A stretch of 11,331 bases of DNA from Candidatus Magasanikbacteria bacterium RIFCSPHIGHO2_02_FULL_50_9b (GCA_001782975.1 MFQD01000009.1:1-11331); one strand, 5' to 3'. Numbered from the stretch's first letter, positions 1 to 7,125 are shown. Notes: generated by a model not told the origin, from the letters alone. Numbers and translations are program-made.

Positions 1-258
1 TACATTGTACAAAAGCGCGGCGCGCAACGACGGTTCAGCGAGCACCTCGGCAACGCCATGCCTCACTGATTCATTCGGCATCTGACTCACGGTGTATGCA
101 ATGACGCCTTCCAACAAATCGTTCGGATCGCCGACAACACCACGCTCAATTGCATCAAAATTTTTCAGATTAATTTGCTGGCGCACCTCAAGCCTCTGAG
201 CAATCGATTGTTCTATCGATACCGATTGACGCAGCCCTATCCCCAATTCCATTTTCAT
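1..258 (-). CDS. Partial hypothetical protein, N-terminal 86 residues (continues past the left edge)
   Basis: An open frame runs from ATG at 258 leftward without a stop to base 1, so only the N-terminus is present. The protein starts MKMELGIGLRQSVSIEQSIA and continues with a mostly helical, charged sequence including IERG and a DPNDLLEG stretch. There is no signal peptide or membrane segment. I do not recognise a family; the Gln/Ser/Leu-rich start is only loosely reminiscent of sigma-54 activator-contact regions and is not enough for a call. A second in-frame ATG lies at 252. The start at 258 is supported by an extended -10 (TGCTATACT) about 20 nt upstream. No Shine-Dalgarno is visible in the T-rich leader. 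It follows the structured RNA candidate on the same strand. Confidence 0.6.
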   Translation of the reverse strand, partial: MKMELGIGLRQSVSIEQSIAQRLEVRQQINLKNFDAIERGVVGDPNDLLEGVIAYTVSQMPNESVRHGVAEVLAEPSLRAALLYNV

Positions 259-282
259 ACAAAAAAACAAAATAGTGAGGGT

Positions 283-291
283 AGTATAGCA
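283..291 (-). promoter_or_regulatory. Extended -10 promoter for the left-edge gene
   Basis: On the minus strand TGCTATACT (TGn plus TATACT, 5/6 to consensus) lies about 25 nt before the ATG at 258. There is no good -35 at 17 nt, but the TGn extension can compensate. It lies just downstream of the U-run that would end the upstream RNA, so the two transcripts look separate. Confidence 0.5.
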
Positions 292-299
292 CAGCAAAT

Positions 300-443
300 A
301 AAAAATTCCTGTTCAATAATTCGCGCTCAAGAAGACTTGTTATTGGTGGATTCGAGCCGGAGCCCGAATTCCCCATACAACAAGTCCCCATGCTTGTCGT
401 GAGCGCGAGTTGTTAAACAGGAACCTTTGGGGGAGCCTTGTAA
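300..443 (-). ncRNA. Candidate structured small RNA of about 145 nt (unknown family)
   Basis: No plausible protein is encoded here. Read on the minus strand from the expected start near 443, the RNA has a 23-position imperfect closing stem (arms 400-422 and 307-329, only a few mismatches or wobbles). An asymmetric bulge follows, then an inner GACUUGUU/AACAAGUC stem. The apex is a hairpin UUCGGGC-UCCG-GCUCGAA with a UNCG-class tetraloop. The closing stem is immediately followed by UUUUUU, as in an intrinsic terminator, and a near-consensus promoter sits just upstream. The long rod with an internal bulge is 6S-like in outline, but I see no diagnostic 6S sequence, and it lacks the SRP and tmRNA core motifs. 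The plus strand folds about equally well, so strand rests on the promoter and U-run. Confidence 0.5.
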
Positions 444-449
444 CGACTA

Positions 450-478
450 AATATACCTGATGAAAAGGATTGTGTCAA
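450..478 (-). promoter_or_regulatory. Strong sigma-70-type promoter driving the candidate small RNA
   Basis: On the minus strand TTGACA (473-478) and TATATT (450-455) are separated by exactly 17 nt: a perfect -35 and a 5/6 -10. Transcription would start near 443 and run into the structured RNA. It is among the best promoter matches in the window. Confidence 0.7.
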
Positions 479-508
479 GGGTCAGTATGGGGATAGATTG
501 ATTTTTGT

Positions 509-2389
509 CTAATTTCCGGTCGATCCTGCGGCGTCTGGCGTGATTATTGTTGGGTTTTGCGTGATTTCTGGTGTGGGAGTCGGTGCAGTGCCAGTCGGCG
601 TTTCTCCGTCAGCCAGAGGCATGGTCAATGCCGCCACACCGATCAAACACACTTCGCCCCATGGTTTGTAATAGCTGCTAAAATCCTGTTTTTTGACCGT
701 ACCGTCCGTGTGCTCAACGGTGTAGGTGAAAATTGTCGTGGCACCGGCATGTGGTTTTTCCGTGCACTTGATTTGCCCTACCGGCAAGTCGAGCGTCTCG
801 ATCATTTTTTTTGGCGGTGGTGGTGCGGTGCTCAAAATTTTTGGAATAGTGCGTTTCGCAATGCGGCCGTCTGACGTTCCCCAAAACACGAACTCGAGTT
901 CATCACCTTTGATGCGCGGATCAAACAACACCCAATGTCCGGTGTCATTTTTAAATCTGAAATCAGGTTTTGGATCATAGATTGTTGCATCAGTGCCCGA
1001 GCGTCCATTTTCAAAATAATAACGCACCTGATAGGAATGGTTGCGACGCTCCACAATCGGAAACCCAGCGCCCATTGCGGCGCGGAAAGTCGTGGTGCCA
1101 ATTTGACACAAGCCGCCACCAAATTCTGGTATTGTTTTATTCTCCTTAATCACCAGTTCTTGCAAATATCCGGTCGACCCATCAATCGTTCCAAGTGCTT
1201 TGATCAACGAAAAATCCTGTCCCGGTGGGATCAAAATATTTTTGAGTGACGCCACGCCAACGGCAATATTGTGACGACGATTTTTTGGCGAGCCAGAAAA
1301 ATTTGACCGACCGATACCGATAATTTCTTTGAGTCCCAAATCATTCAACTCGCCGAGCGCCACATCTGGATCAACTTCAATCGTGTGTACCGGAACGGTG
1401 GCTGTTGTTGTGCTCAACGATGCAAACAAATCAGTTGCCAGTTTTTCCCAATCAACAGAAATCCCTTTTTGCGGCGCCACAAATTTTGTCACCTTTTTTC
1501 CGTCATAGGTGAATATCGCGTCACGACCCTCTTGCTCGAATGCTGCAAGCGATTTTCCAAGAATTGTGTGCAACATCTGCGAATCGATGCTGACCGTTGC
1601 GGCGTCGTCGACCGTGCGCGGCTGGAGTAGTGCTACCAAATCAGCAGATGAAACTGCAAAAGATTTTCCTTGAATCGTCACGGTGCGCCCCCGCGTCAAC
1701 TCTGACGCAAGTGCCTGCTGTTGCGGCAGCAGTTGTTCGGCAATACGCGTTGTGATCAAAGGTTCGCGTTCAACAATCGTGGCAGCGATGCGCGTCTGAC
1801 CGGCTGCCAGCGCGATTTCAAATGTCTCGGCCAACAACGACTCATTGATCGCTTCGCCCTTTGCCGACGGAATCACATGCGCGACGCCATCAGCAATTTC
1901 AAATCGCGCATCAGCTGGTTTTTTAAGTGGTGCTTGCCACTGATCCAAAATTTCAGCCGTTACGCCCCGCTCTGTAACGTCCTCCGCAAGTTCAAACGAA
2001 ACGTCTACACGGGCAGCTGCGCCGACAAGCGAACGTATTTGTTTCAAAATTGCACCGCGCTGCACCGCATTTTTTGCCGCCACGATTGTCTGCTCTGCAT
2101 CGATAAAATCAGGCATGACCGGCAGTGTGTATGTTCCGTGATCTGCAATCGTGACCGAGACACCACTCTTGGTGATTGTGTTGATGCGCTGTTGAATCGC
2201 GCTGCGCGCTTCTGCCAACGTTTTTCCACCAACGGCAATATCAGCAATAAAAAATTCTTCCGGAAACGTATCGAAGGTTTGTGCAGACGCAACAAATGCG
2301 CCAACACTGAATGCGATAATTAAAACAGCAGCGCACGCGCCAAGACCTACGCCAACTTTTTTTGAAACTGACCACTGATTATTCTTCAT
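509..2389 (-). CDS. Membrane-anchored YoaR/VanW-family protein (626 aa)
   Basis: Residues 10-36 form one membrane segment, so the rest is probably extracytoplasmic. Residues about 45-340 look like two copies of the YoaR-like putative peptidoglycan-binding region. A VanW domain spans about 362-490, with RSNFSGSP, a GGGLCQIGTT motif at 424-433 and a DPKPDFRF stretch. A G5-like segment (about 515-585, with C542 and C581) and a Pro/Thr-rich tail follow. Biochemical function of VanW proteins is unclear; they occur beside vancomycin-resistance genes and as wall proteins. I chose ATG at 2389, because the frame upstream only overlaps the Hsp20 gene. This start lies 11 nt inside the Hsp20 3' end, implying translational coupling. 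An A8 run in the codons before MIETL is a possible slippage site. Confidence 0.88.
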   Translation of the reverse strand: MKNNQWSVSKKVGVGLGACAAVLIIAFSVGAFVASAQTFDTFPEEFFIADIAVGGKTLAEARSAIQQRINTITKSGVSVTIADHGTYTLPVMPDFIDAEQTIVAAKNAVQRGAILKQIRSLVGAAARVDVSFELAEDVTERGVTAEILDQWQAPLKKPADARFEIADGVAHVIPSAKGEAINESLLAETFEIALAAGQTRIAATIVEREPLITTRIAEQLLPQQQALASELTRGRTVTIQGKSFAVSSADLVALLQPRTVDDAATVSIDSQMLHTILGKSLAAFEQEGRDAIFTYDGKKVTKFVAPQKGISVDWEKLATDLFASLSTTTATVPVHTIEVDPDVALGELNDLGLKEIIGIGRSNFSGSPKNRRHNIAVGVASLKNILIPPGQDFSLIKALGTIDGSTGYLQELVIKENKTIPEFGGGLCQIGTTTFRAAMGAGFPIVERRNHSYQVRYYFENGRSGTDATIYDPKPDFRFKNDTGHWVLFDPRIKGDELEFVFWGTSDGRIAKRTIPKILSTAPPPPKKMIETLDLPVGQIKCTEKPHAGATTIFTYTVEHTDGTVKKQDFSSYYKPWGEVCLIGVAALTMPLADGETPTGTAPTPTPEITQNPTIITPDAAGSTGN

Positions 2390-2774
2390 CGACAACAACA
2401 ATTGGAATGTGATGACTCTTTGTTTGTTTTGGAATCGTGAGCGTGAGCATCCCATTTTTGAAGCGCGCCTCTGCTTCGTCTGCTTTGACCTCAACGGGCA
2501 AAATCACACTGCGAGAAAAATCACCCCAAAAACATTCTTCTGAATAAAAATGTTCCGCAGTTTTAACGAGCTCGCGCGTTCGGCTGCCGCGAATTGTCAA
2601 AACATCGCCATCAAGATGAATCTCGATTTTGTCAGGATCAACACCCGGAATTGGCGCCACCACAATGAGGGTATCCGGTGTTTCCGCAACATCAACCGGC
2701 AGCTCGCCCTCCCCGACTATATCCGACAGCGATTCGACACGGTTCTGATTGTCAAACAAATATGGGTGTGCCAT
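2379..2774 (-). CDS. Small heat shock protein, Hsp20/alpha-crystallin family (131 aa)
   Basis: The protein has the classic small-heat-shock layout: a short N-terminal arm (1-25), an alpha-crystallin domain (about 26-118) and a C-terminal IPI motif (123-125) of the I-x-I type used in oligomer assembly. The hallmark A-x-x-x-N-G-x-L is present around 103-110, followed by TLTIPK. It would bind unfolded proteins in the cytoplasm without ATP. A GTG at 2783 would add three residues, but it lies between the -10 and the predicted transcription start, so I prefer ATG at 2774, giving an almost leaderless message. The stop codon overlaps the start region of the VanW gene, so the two probably form a bicistronic unit. 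Confidence 0.93.
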   Translation of the reverse strand: MAHPYLFDNQNRVESLSDIVGEGELPVDVAETPDTLIVVAPIPGVDPDKIEIHLDGDVLTIRGSRTRELVKTAEHFYSEECFWGDFSRSVILPVEVKADEAEARFKNGMLTLTIPKQTKSHHIPIVVVDEE

Positions 2775-2785
2775 ATATGCCACGC

Positions 2786-2814
2786 AGTATATGAGGGTTA
2801 GTCCAAAATTGCAA
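2786..2814 (-). promoter_or_regulatory. Promoter of the Hsp20-VanW unit
   Basis: Minus strand TTGCAA (2809-2814), 17-nt spacer, TATACT (2786-2791). The predicted transcription start is only about 5 nt before ATG 2774. No CIRCE-type operator is visible. Confidence 0.55.
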
Positions 2815-2819
2815 TGCCA

Positions 2820-3689
2820 CTATTGCGCGTTGCGGAGTGCTTGCTGCAAGCTCGCCAAATTTTTTTCCATGGTCGCGAGATAGGTGTCGGGTTGCGCATC
2901 TGCAATTTCAAGCGGATCGAGGGTGTACACCGTGCGCCCCGTGTCACGCGCAATGGTCTCGAGAATTGCTGGATGTATTTCTGATTCGCCAAACAACGCG
3001 GCGTTCGGATATTTTTTTAATATCGTGATCACTCGCGCAATATCCGCAGGCGATGGATTGTCTTCTGGCAGATCACGAATCGTGGCAACGATGCGGAGAT
3101 TATAATCGAGCGCGAGATAGTTGAACGCGTCGTGCAGTGTTACGATGTCACGATTCGGTAATTCTGCAAGAGAATGAAAATCTGAATTAAGTCGCGCCAT
3201 TTTTTCACGGTACTCAATTGTGTTTGCGTAAATGCGTTCGCGTTCGTCCGGGAATTGGCGAACCAGACCTGCTTCGAGTCCGCTGACGATTTGCAGCATA
3301 CGCTGCGGCGACAACCATGCATGAGGATCGTCCGTTCCGGCGGGTAAATTTAAATATGTTGTTGCTACTAATTTTGGCGCTCGGCTCTCGGTCGCTGCCG
3401 TTGCTCGGGTTGCCCAATCATCAAGCCCGAGCCCCCAGGTCAGTATCAAATCTGCATCTTGCAGTATTTGTAATTCACGCGTGGAAAGGACAACCTCATG
3501 CGGTTCAGCCGCGGCTGGCAATATTGTTTTCACGTCGGCGACGCCGGCGAGTAAATTTTGTGTGATACTGGTGAGTGGAACAATTGTGGTAACAACCATC
3601 GGCACACTCGATTCTGGAACGCGCGTGCAACCAATGCCAAGCGTGAGTATTAAAAAACTGAAAAAAAATATTCTTTTCATAGAAATCAT
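2820..3689 (-). CDS. Zinc/manganese-type ABC transporter solute-binding lipoprotein (ZnuA/TroA family, 289 aa)
   Basis: The start is a lipoprotein signal peptide: a hydrophobic run of Phe/Leu/Ile ending in LGIGC, with lipidated Cys21. The mature part carries the cluster A-I metal ligand set: His64 in EPHEVVLST, His123 in DPHAWLSP, His186 in VTLHDAFNYL and Glu235 in LFGESE. These match the three His plus acidic residue that hold Zn or Mn. The His-rich loop of many Zn-specific members is absent, so metal choice is open. ATG 3689 is the first start after the predicted promoter; ATG 3680 (286 aa) is an equally plausible start for the signal peptide. No ABC ATPase or permease gene lies in the window, so its partners must be elsewhere. 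Confidence 0.9.
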   Translation of the reverse strand: MISMKRIFFFSFLILTLGIGCTRVPESSVPMVVTTIVPLTSITQNLLAGVADVKTILPAAAEPHEVVLSTRELQILQDADLILTWGLGLDDWATRATAATESRAPKLVATTYLNLPAGTDDPHAWLSPQRMLQIVSGLEAGLVRQFPDERERIYANTIEYREKMARLNSDFHSLAELPNRDIVTLHDAFNYLALDYNLRIVATIRDLPEDNPSPADIARVITILKKYPNAALFGESEIHPAILETIARDTGRTVYTLDPLEIADAQPDTYLATMEKNLASLQQALRNAQ

Positions 3690-3701
3690 GTTGCGAGTGC
3701 A

Positions 3702-3730
3702 TTGACAGTATCTCAGATTCATGTTACCGT
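3702..3730 (+). promoter_or_regulatory. Promoter of plus-strand cassette 1
   Basis: TTGACA (3702-3707), 17-nt spacer, TACCGT (3725-3730) preceded by TGT, so an extended -10. The stretch TTGACAGTATCTCAGATT resembles the promoter of the second cassette. The -35 overlaps the -10 of the divergent solute-binding gene. Confidence 0.55.
3707..3715 (-). promoter_or_regulatory. Extended -10 of the solute-binding lipoprotein gene
   Basis: Minus strand TGAGATACT, a TGn-extended -10 with GATACT at 3707-3712. It overlaps the last base of the opposing TTGACA, so the two divergent promoters probably compete for polymerase. ATG 3689 would be about 11 nt from the transcript start. Confidence 0.4.
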
Positions 3731-3755
3731 CAAGTTCGAATCCAAGGAGGTTCTC

Positions 3756-4208
3756 ATGTTGTATCGGCTCTTTGTCTTTGCGATGATCATGATAATCGGA
3801 CTACCGATTACCACAGCGATCGATCTGGCAACAGATCGCCTGTACTACGTGTCAGAATGGCTGGGGATGTTTCTCATCATGACGTATTCAGCAGAGACGG
3901 GATACCACGCGGGAATATCGTATGATGAAGCGGCCGAAAAGAATAACGGTGTCACGCTCTGGATACGGATCCAGCTTGCCGGACGATTCTTGCTTTGGTT
4001 TCTGCTCTCCGTGGTGCTCGACATAATCTGGTGCCTGTATCTGCGCTACCTGTACATGGATGTGGATCACGAAGCGAAATCCTTTGTACTTCGTCGTGAT
4101 TCAAACATGATTCTGGCATGCTGCTACGCCGGCGCATACTTTTTCGGACTTTGGGTGCTGCCGATGCTTTACTCACATGAACGCCCACAAGCCGAAACGA
4201 ACCGCTGA
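3756..4208 (+). CDS. Hypothetical multi-pass membrane protein, cassette 1 (150 aa)
   Basis: I do not recognise the family. A perfect AAGGAGG ribosome site (3744-3750) five bases before ATG 3756 fixes the start; the longer frame from 3702 overlaps the promoter. Predicted membrane segments are at about 4-22, 31-45, 75-97 and 117-138. A polar loop (46-70) contains EAAEKNN, and a charged tail ends at residue 150. A CC pair at 122-123 is the only Cys-rich feature. The gene stands alone between minus-strand metal genes, with its own promoter and terminator, and its codons lack the long A/T homopolymers common in the neighbours. This fits a different history or expression regime. Function is unknown. 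Confidence 0.82.
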   Translation: MLYRLFVFAMIMIIGLPITTAIDLATDRLYYVSEWLGMFLIMTYSAETGYHAGISYDEAAEKNNGVTLWIRIQLAGRFLLWFLLSVVLDIIWCLYLRYLYMDVDHEAKSFVLRRDSNMILACCYAGAYFFGLWVLPMLYSHERPQAETNR

Positions 4209-4249
4209 CCCCGAACGCACCCTTGTGGCGCGCTCGGGGACATTTTTTT
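4209..4249 (+). terminator. Intrinsic terminator of cassette 1
   Basis: Stem CCCCGA (4209-4214) / TCGGGG (4234-4239), with further inner CGC/GCG pairing, is followed by ACATTTTTTT. It begins at the base after the cassette stop codon, and its T-run ends inside the CopA stop codon on the opposite strand. Confidence 0.85.
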
Positions 4250-6263
4250 ATGAGCGCTTGAGTCGCAGCGAATTCATCACCACTGAAATTGAACTGAACG
4301 CCATTGCAGCGCTGGCAATAATTGGCGACAACAACGGTCCGCCAAACACAAACAAAACGCCGGCCGCAACCGGAATGCCGAGCGCGTTGTAGATGAACGC
4401 CCAGAACAAATTTTGTTTGATGACGCGAATGGTGGCGCGCGAAATCAAAATCGCGTCCGCAACTTTTTTGAGATCGCCTTTGAGCAGTGTGATGTTGCCT
4501 GCTGCAATGGCTATGTCTGTACCAGTTGAAAGCGCAAATCCGACGGTCGCTTGCGTCAGCGCCGGCGCGTCATTCATGCCGTCGCCAACCATGCCGACTT
4601 TTTTGCCGTACGCTTGCTGAAGTTTAATGAATTCTAATTTGTCGCCCGGTAATTGCGACGCGCGCCACGAGGTGATTTTCAATTCTTCGGCAACGGCTCG
4701 CGCCGCGCCTTCGTGGTCGCCGGTTAACATGACGGGCTCAATGCCAAGCGCGCGCGCTTCGTTGATTGCATCTTGCGCATCTGATTTTATTTTGTCCGCG
4801 GCATACAAAAACCCAACGCACACGCCATTTTTTGCAACGGCCAAAATGGTGGCTGCTGGGTTTTGTGTGCGGCGCGTTGGCAACGTGATGTTTTGTGATT
4901 CAATGAATCGTGGCGAACCAACGTGAATGTGTGCCCCATTTATTTTTGCCGAAAGTCCGCCGCCCGGCGTGACGTTCACCTCAATCGCGATTTGCAATTT
5001 TATATTTCGCGCCGCTGCTGCCGCAACCACTGCGGTTGCAAGTGGATGTTCTGAATTGTGTTCAACAGACGCGGCGAGTGCGAGCAATTCATCTTCTGAA
5101 ATTTCGCCGTGCGTTTCAATTGCCACAATTGACGGCTTACCTTCGGTTACGGTGCCGGTTTTGTCGAACACAATCATGTCTAGTTTGCCAGCCGTCTCCA
5201 AACTTTCCGCATCACGAATCAGAATGCCGCGCGATGCCGCGCGCCCCGTGCCAACCATGATTGCCGTTGGCGTGGCGAGCCCCAACGCGCATGGGCAGGC
5301 AATGATGAGTACTGCAACGGCCTGCACGAGCGTGTGAATGAGACGCGGCTCCGGTCCAACAAACCACCACAGCGCTGCGGTCAACGCCGCAATCACCAGC
5401 ACAACCGGTACAAAATATCCGGCGATTAAGTCCGCCATGCGCTGGATGGGCGCACGCGAGCCCTGCGCCTCTTCCACCAACTGAATGATGTGCGCGAGCA
5501 CGGTTTCGCTCCCAATTTTTGTGGCGCGAATGTGCAACACGCCGGTGCCGTTGACCGTTGCGCCAATGACGCTGTCCCCTACTTTTTTCTCAACCGGAAT
5601 TGGTTCGCCCGTCATCATAGATTCGTCGAGTGAGCTGGCGCCAAAAATAACTTCGCCGTCTGTAGGAATTTTTTCGCCGGGTTTCACCAGCAAGATGTCA
5701 CCAATTTGAATTGCGTCCGCAGAAATTTCTTCTTGAGCTTCGCCATTCAACCGATGCGCCATTTTTGCCTGCAGTCCGATTAATTTTTGCACCGCATCAT
5801 TGGCTTGCGATTTTGCGCGCGCCTCTAATAAGCGGCCAAGCAAAATTAATGCGATGATAACCGCGGCCGTGTCAAAATAAATTGGCAACGCGCCGTCGGC
5901 GGCCACGAATTTTTGCGGCCACACCAACACCGCTGTGCTAAACGCAAACGCGGCAATGGTGCCAATGGCAATGAGCGTATCCATGTTCACGGACTTGTAT
6001 CGCGCCGCCGTGAACGCAGATTTCATGATCGGCGCGCCGGCCCACGCCAAAACCACGGCACTGAACACAAATTGTATCCAACTATTTGTTTGCGGCGCGA
6101 GCGCTTCCACGCCAAACATATCGGCAAATGACAGCAGCATAACCACGCCGCCAAGCACCAAACTGATGATGACTTTGATTTTCAGCGCGCTATATTCAGA
6201 GGCCTTTAATTGTTTGAGATGCTCCGCGTGTTCGGAGGCGGACATTTTCATATGGGGGTTCAT
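4248..6263 (-). CDS. copA: Copper-exporting P1B-type ATPase (671 aa)
   Basis: The protein exports Cu(I) across the cytoplasmic membrane at the cost of ATP. Diagnostic motifs in order are TGEP (218-221, actuator), CPCALG (323-328, the membrane CPC that binds Cu), DKTGT (367-371, phosphorylated Asp), HP (406-407, ATP site), TGDHEGA (514-520), GDGMND (560-565), YN (625-626) and MAFSS (654-658). The YN and MxxSS pair in the last two helices is typical of the Cu(I) subgroup. The usual N-terminal HMA domain is missing. Instead there is a short His/Met-rich tail, and a separate CopZ-like gene lies upstream. ATG 6263 lies 7 nt after a TACACT -10, so the message is probably leaderless; the open frame continues upstream but covers the promoter. 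All catalytic residues are intact. Confidence 0.96.
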   Translation of the reverse strand: MNPHMKMSASEHAEHLKQLKASEYSALKIKVIISLVLGGVVMLLSFADMFGVEALAPQTNSWIQFVFSAVVLAWAGAPIMKSAFTAARYKSVNMDTLIAIGTIAAFAFSTAVLVWPQKFVAADGALPIYFDTAAVIIALILLGRLLEARAKSQANDAVQKLIGLQAKMAHRLNGEAQEEISADAIQIGDILLVKPGEKIPTDGEVIFGASSLDESMMTGEPIPVEKKVGDSVIGATVNGTGVLHIRATKIGSETVLAHIIQLVEEAQGSRAPIQRMADLIAGYFVPVVLVIAALTAALWWFVGPEPRLIHTLVQAVAVLIIACPCALGLATPTAIMVGTGRAASRGILIRDAESLETAGKLDMIVFDKTGTVTEGKPSIVAIETHGEISEDELLALAASVEHNSEHPLATAVVAAAAARNIKLQIAIEVNVTPGGGLSAKINGAHIHVGSPRFIESQNITLPTRRTQNPAATILAVAKNGVCVGFLYAADKIKSDAQDAINEARALGIEPVMLTGDHEGAARAVAEELKITSWRASQLPGDKLEFIKLQQAYGKKVGMVGDGMNDAPALTQATVGFALSTGTDIAIAAGNITLLKGDLKKVADAILISRATIRVIKQNLFWAFIYNALGIPVAAGVLFVFGGPLLSPIIASAAMAFSSISVVMNSLRLKRS

Positions 6264-6265
6264 AG

Positions 6266-6294
6266 TTGACAGTGTAACAGAATTTGAATAATGT
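6266..6294 (+). promoter_or_regulatory. Promoter of plus-strand cassette 2
   Basis: TTGACA (6266-6271), 17-nt spacer, TAATGT (6289-6294). The first part, TTGACAGTGTAACAGAAT, matches the cassette 1 promoter at most positions. The -35 overlaps the -10 of copA on the other strand. Confidence 0.5.
6271..6279 (-). promoter_or_regulatory. Extended -10 promoter of copA
   Basis: Minus strand TGTTACACT (TGn plus TACACT at 6271-6276), seven bases before ATG 6263. There is no convincing -35. The spacing predicts a leaderless transcript. No CueR-type or CsoR-type operator is obvious. Confidence 0.45.
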
Positions 6295-6296
6295 AT

Positions 6297-6309
6297 CCTC
6301 CAATGGAGG
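6297..6309 (+). promoter_or_regulatory. Ribosome site of cassette 2 embedded in a palindrome
   Basis: CCTCCA-A-TGGAGG is a perfect 6-bp inverted repeat whose right arm is the GGAGG ribosome site, six bases before the GTG start at 6316. The DNA could act as an operator. In RNA the 1-nt loop would force the inner pairs open, so full sequestration is uncertain. The GGAGG site decides the GTG start. Confidence 0.5.
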
Positions 6310-6315
6310 TGCAAC

Positions 6316-6861
6316 GTGAATAAATCACAGATGCGCATTGACCGCGTCGTCTCTGCATTGTGGTGGCAACTGTTTTTCGGGATGACGTACACCGAGGTGC
6401 GGCCACAGCTCGACAAGCAGGGGAAGATGACTCGTTTGTCCGGCAACAACTGGGATATTGAACTCGGGAGGATTGATGCGAGCGCTCAAGTCCTGAATGG
6501 TCTCCAGATCCGCGAGGACTCGTGGAATCCGTTTGGTGTTCGGCGCATTACCATCTGGCGGACACGTCGTACAGTCAAACTCGAACTGCGTGTTGATTAC
6601 AACCAAATCACGGTGGAGTGGTTGTATTTCATCGAGAATGACTCAGAGCCGACCCTGATGCACCTCGAGAGTCAGTTCGTCTCGTGCGAAGATCGTGACA
6701 CCGCGGTGTTTCGCATCATCACTCCCGCAAATTCGTATTTTACTGAAGACGACCCCCTGCGCGTCGTACGGTACTTCGATGAATTGTTCGCAGCGAAATT
6801 CATGGAATCGGTTGTGGTGCACGAACCGAGCCAATACGGTCCCGCTCTCGTGGAATTCTAG
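6316..6861 (+). CDS. Hypothetical soluble protein, cassette 2 (181 aa)
   Basis: I do not recognise the family. The GTG start follows a GGAGG site by six bases. The protein has no signal peptide or membrane helix. It begins with a basic helix and an ALWWQLFFGMTYTEVRPQL segment, which may be a small helical module. An alternating beta-rich middle follows (about 76-138: RRITIWRTRRTVKLELRVDY, then VEWLYFIEND), and then a helical C-terminal part (148-165). One Cys (124) is present. It lies between copA and the CopZ-like gene but on the opposite strand, with its own promoter and terminator, so shared copper function cannot be inferred from position alone. Confidence 0.82.
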   Translation: MNKSQMRIDRVVSALWWQLFFGMTYTEVRPQLDKQGKMTRLSGNNWDIELGRIDASAQVLNGLQIREDSWNPFGVRRITIWRTRRTVKLELRVDYNQITVEWLYFIENDSEPTLMHLESQFVSCEDRDTAVFRIITPANSYFTEDDPLRVVRYFDELFAAKFMESVVVHEPSQYGPALVEF

Positions 6862-6868
6862 TGACGAA

Positions 6869-6908
6869 ACCGACGCTCACACACCATGTGGACGTCGGTC
6901 ATTTTTTT
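6869..6908 (+). terminator. Intrinsic terminator of cassette 2
   Basis: Stem ACCGACG (6869-6875) / CGTCGGT (6893-6899), with an inner CACA/TGTG pairing, is followed by CATTTTTTT. The tail is the same CATTTTTTTAT as in cassette 1, and it contains the stop codon of the convergent CopZ-like gene. Confidence 0.85.
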
Positions 6909-7116
6909 ATTCGTACACATCATACCCCGTCTCCCGCACGGCCTGTTTAATTTTTTCCGCATCGGTTTTTAATTCGTCGAACGTGACCGTTGCTTTTTCC
7001 GTGGCAATATTGACGTTTGCGTCGGTGACGCCGTCGCTCGCGCGCAATCCTTTTTCAATTTTCATAACGCACGAAGCGCAGTGCATTCCTTTGAGTGGCA
7101 ATGTGATTTTTTGCAT
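6907..7116 (-). CDS. copZ: CopZ-like copper chaperone, single HMA domain (69 aa)
   Basis: This is a complete heavy-metal-associated domain. GMHCASC (residues 10-16) supplies the CxxC that binds Cu(I), and the usual babbabb pattern follows, ending in RETGYDVYE. It would carry Cu(I) in the cytoplasm to the copper ATPase, which here lacks its own HMA domain. It is the last gene of the minus-strand operon, starting 9 nt after the cupredoxin stop. A Shine-Dalgarno is not evident in the A-rich gap, so coupling to upstream translation is likely. HMA domains of mercury or other metal carriers are similar; copper is inferred from the CASC motif and the neighbours. Confidence 0.93.
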   Translation of the reverse strand: MQKITLPLKGMHCASCVMKIEKGLRASDGVTDANVNIATEKATVTFDELKTDAEKIKQAVRETGYDVYE

Positions 7117-7125
7117 ATTTTTTAT

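Noticed and set aside
175..402. Short open frames on both strands in the left intergenic region
   Set aside because: They span the partial gene start, promoter and structured RNA, and have no ribosome site or protein-like composition.
300..443. SRP RNA, tmRNA or tRNA for the structured gap
   Set aside because: The SRP GGUCAGG/GGAAGGAAGCAGCC core, tmRNA Ala-acceptor ends and a cloverleaf are all missing; 6S remains only a shape resemblance.
1721..2323. 200-codon plus-strand open frame
   Set aside because: It is antisense to the VanW gene, has no family features and unusual Cys/Arg-rich composition; a shadow frame.
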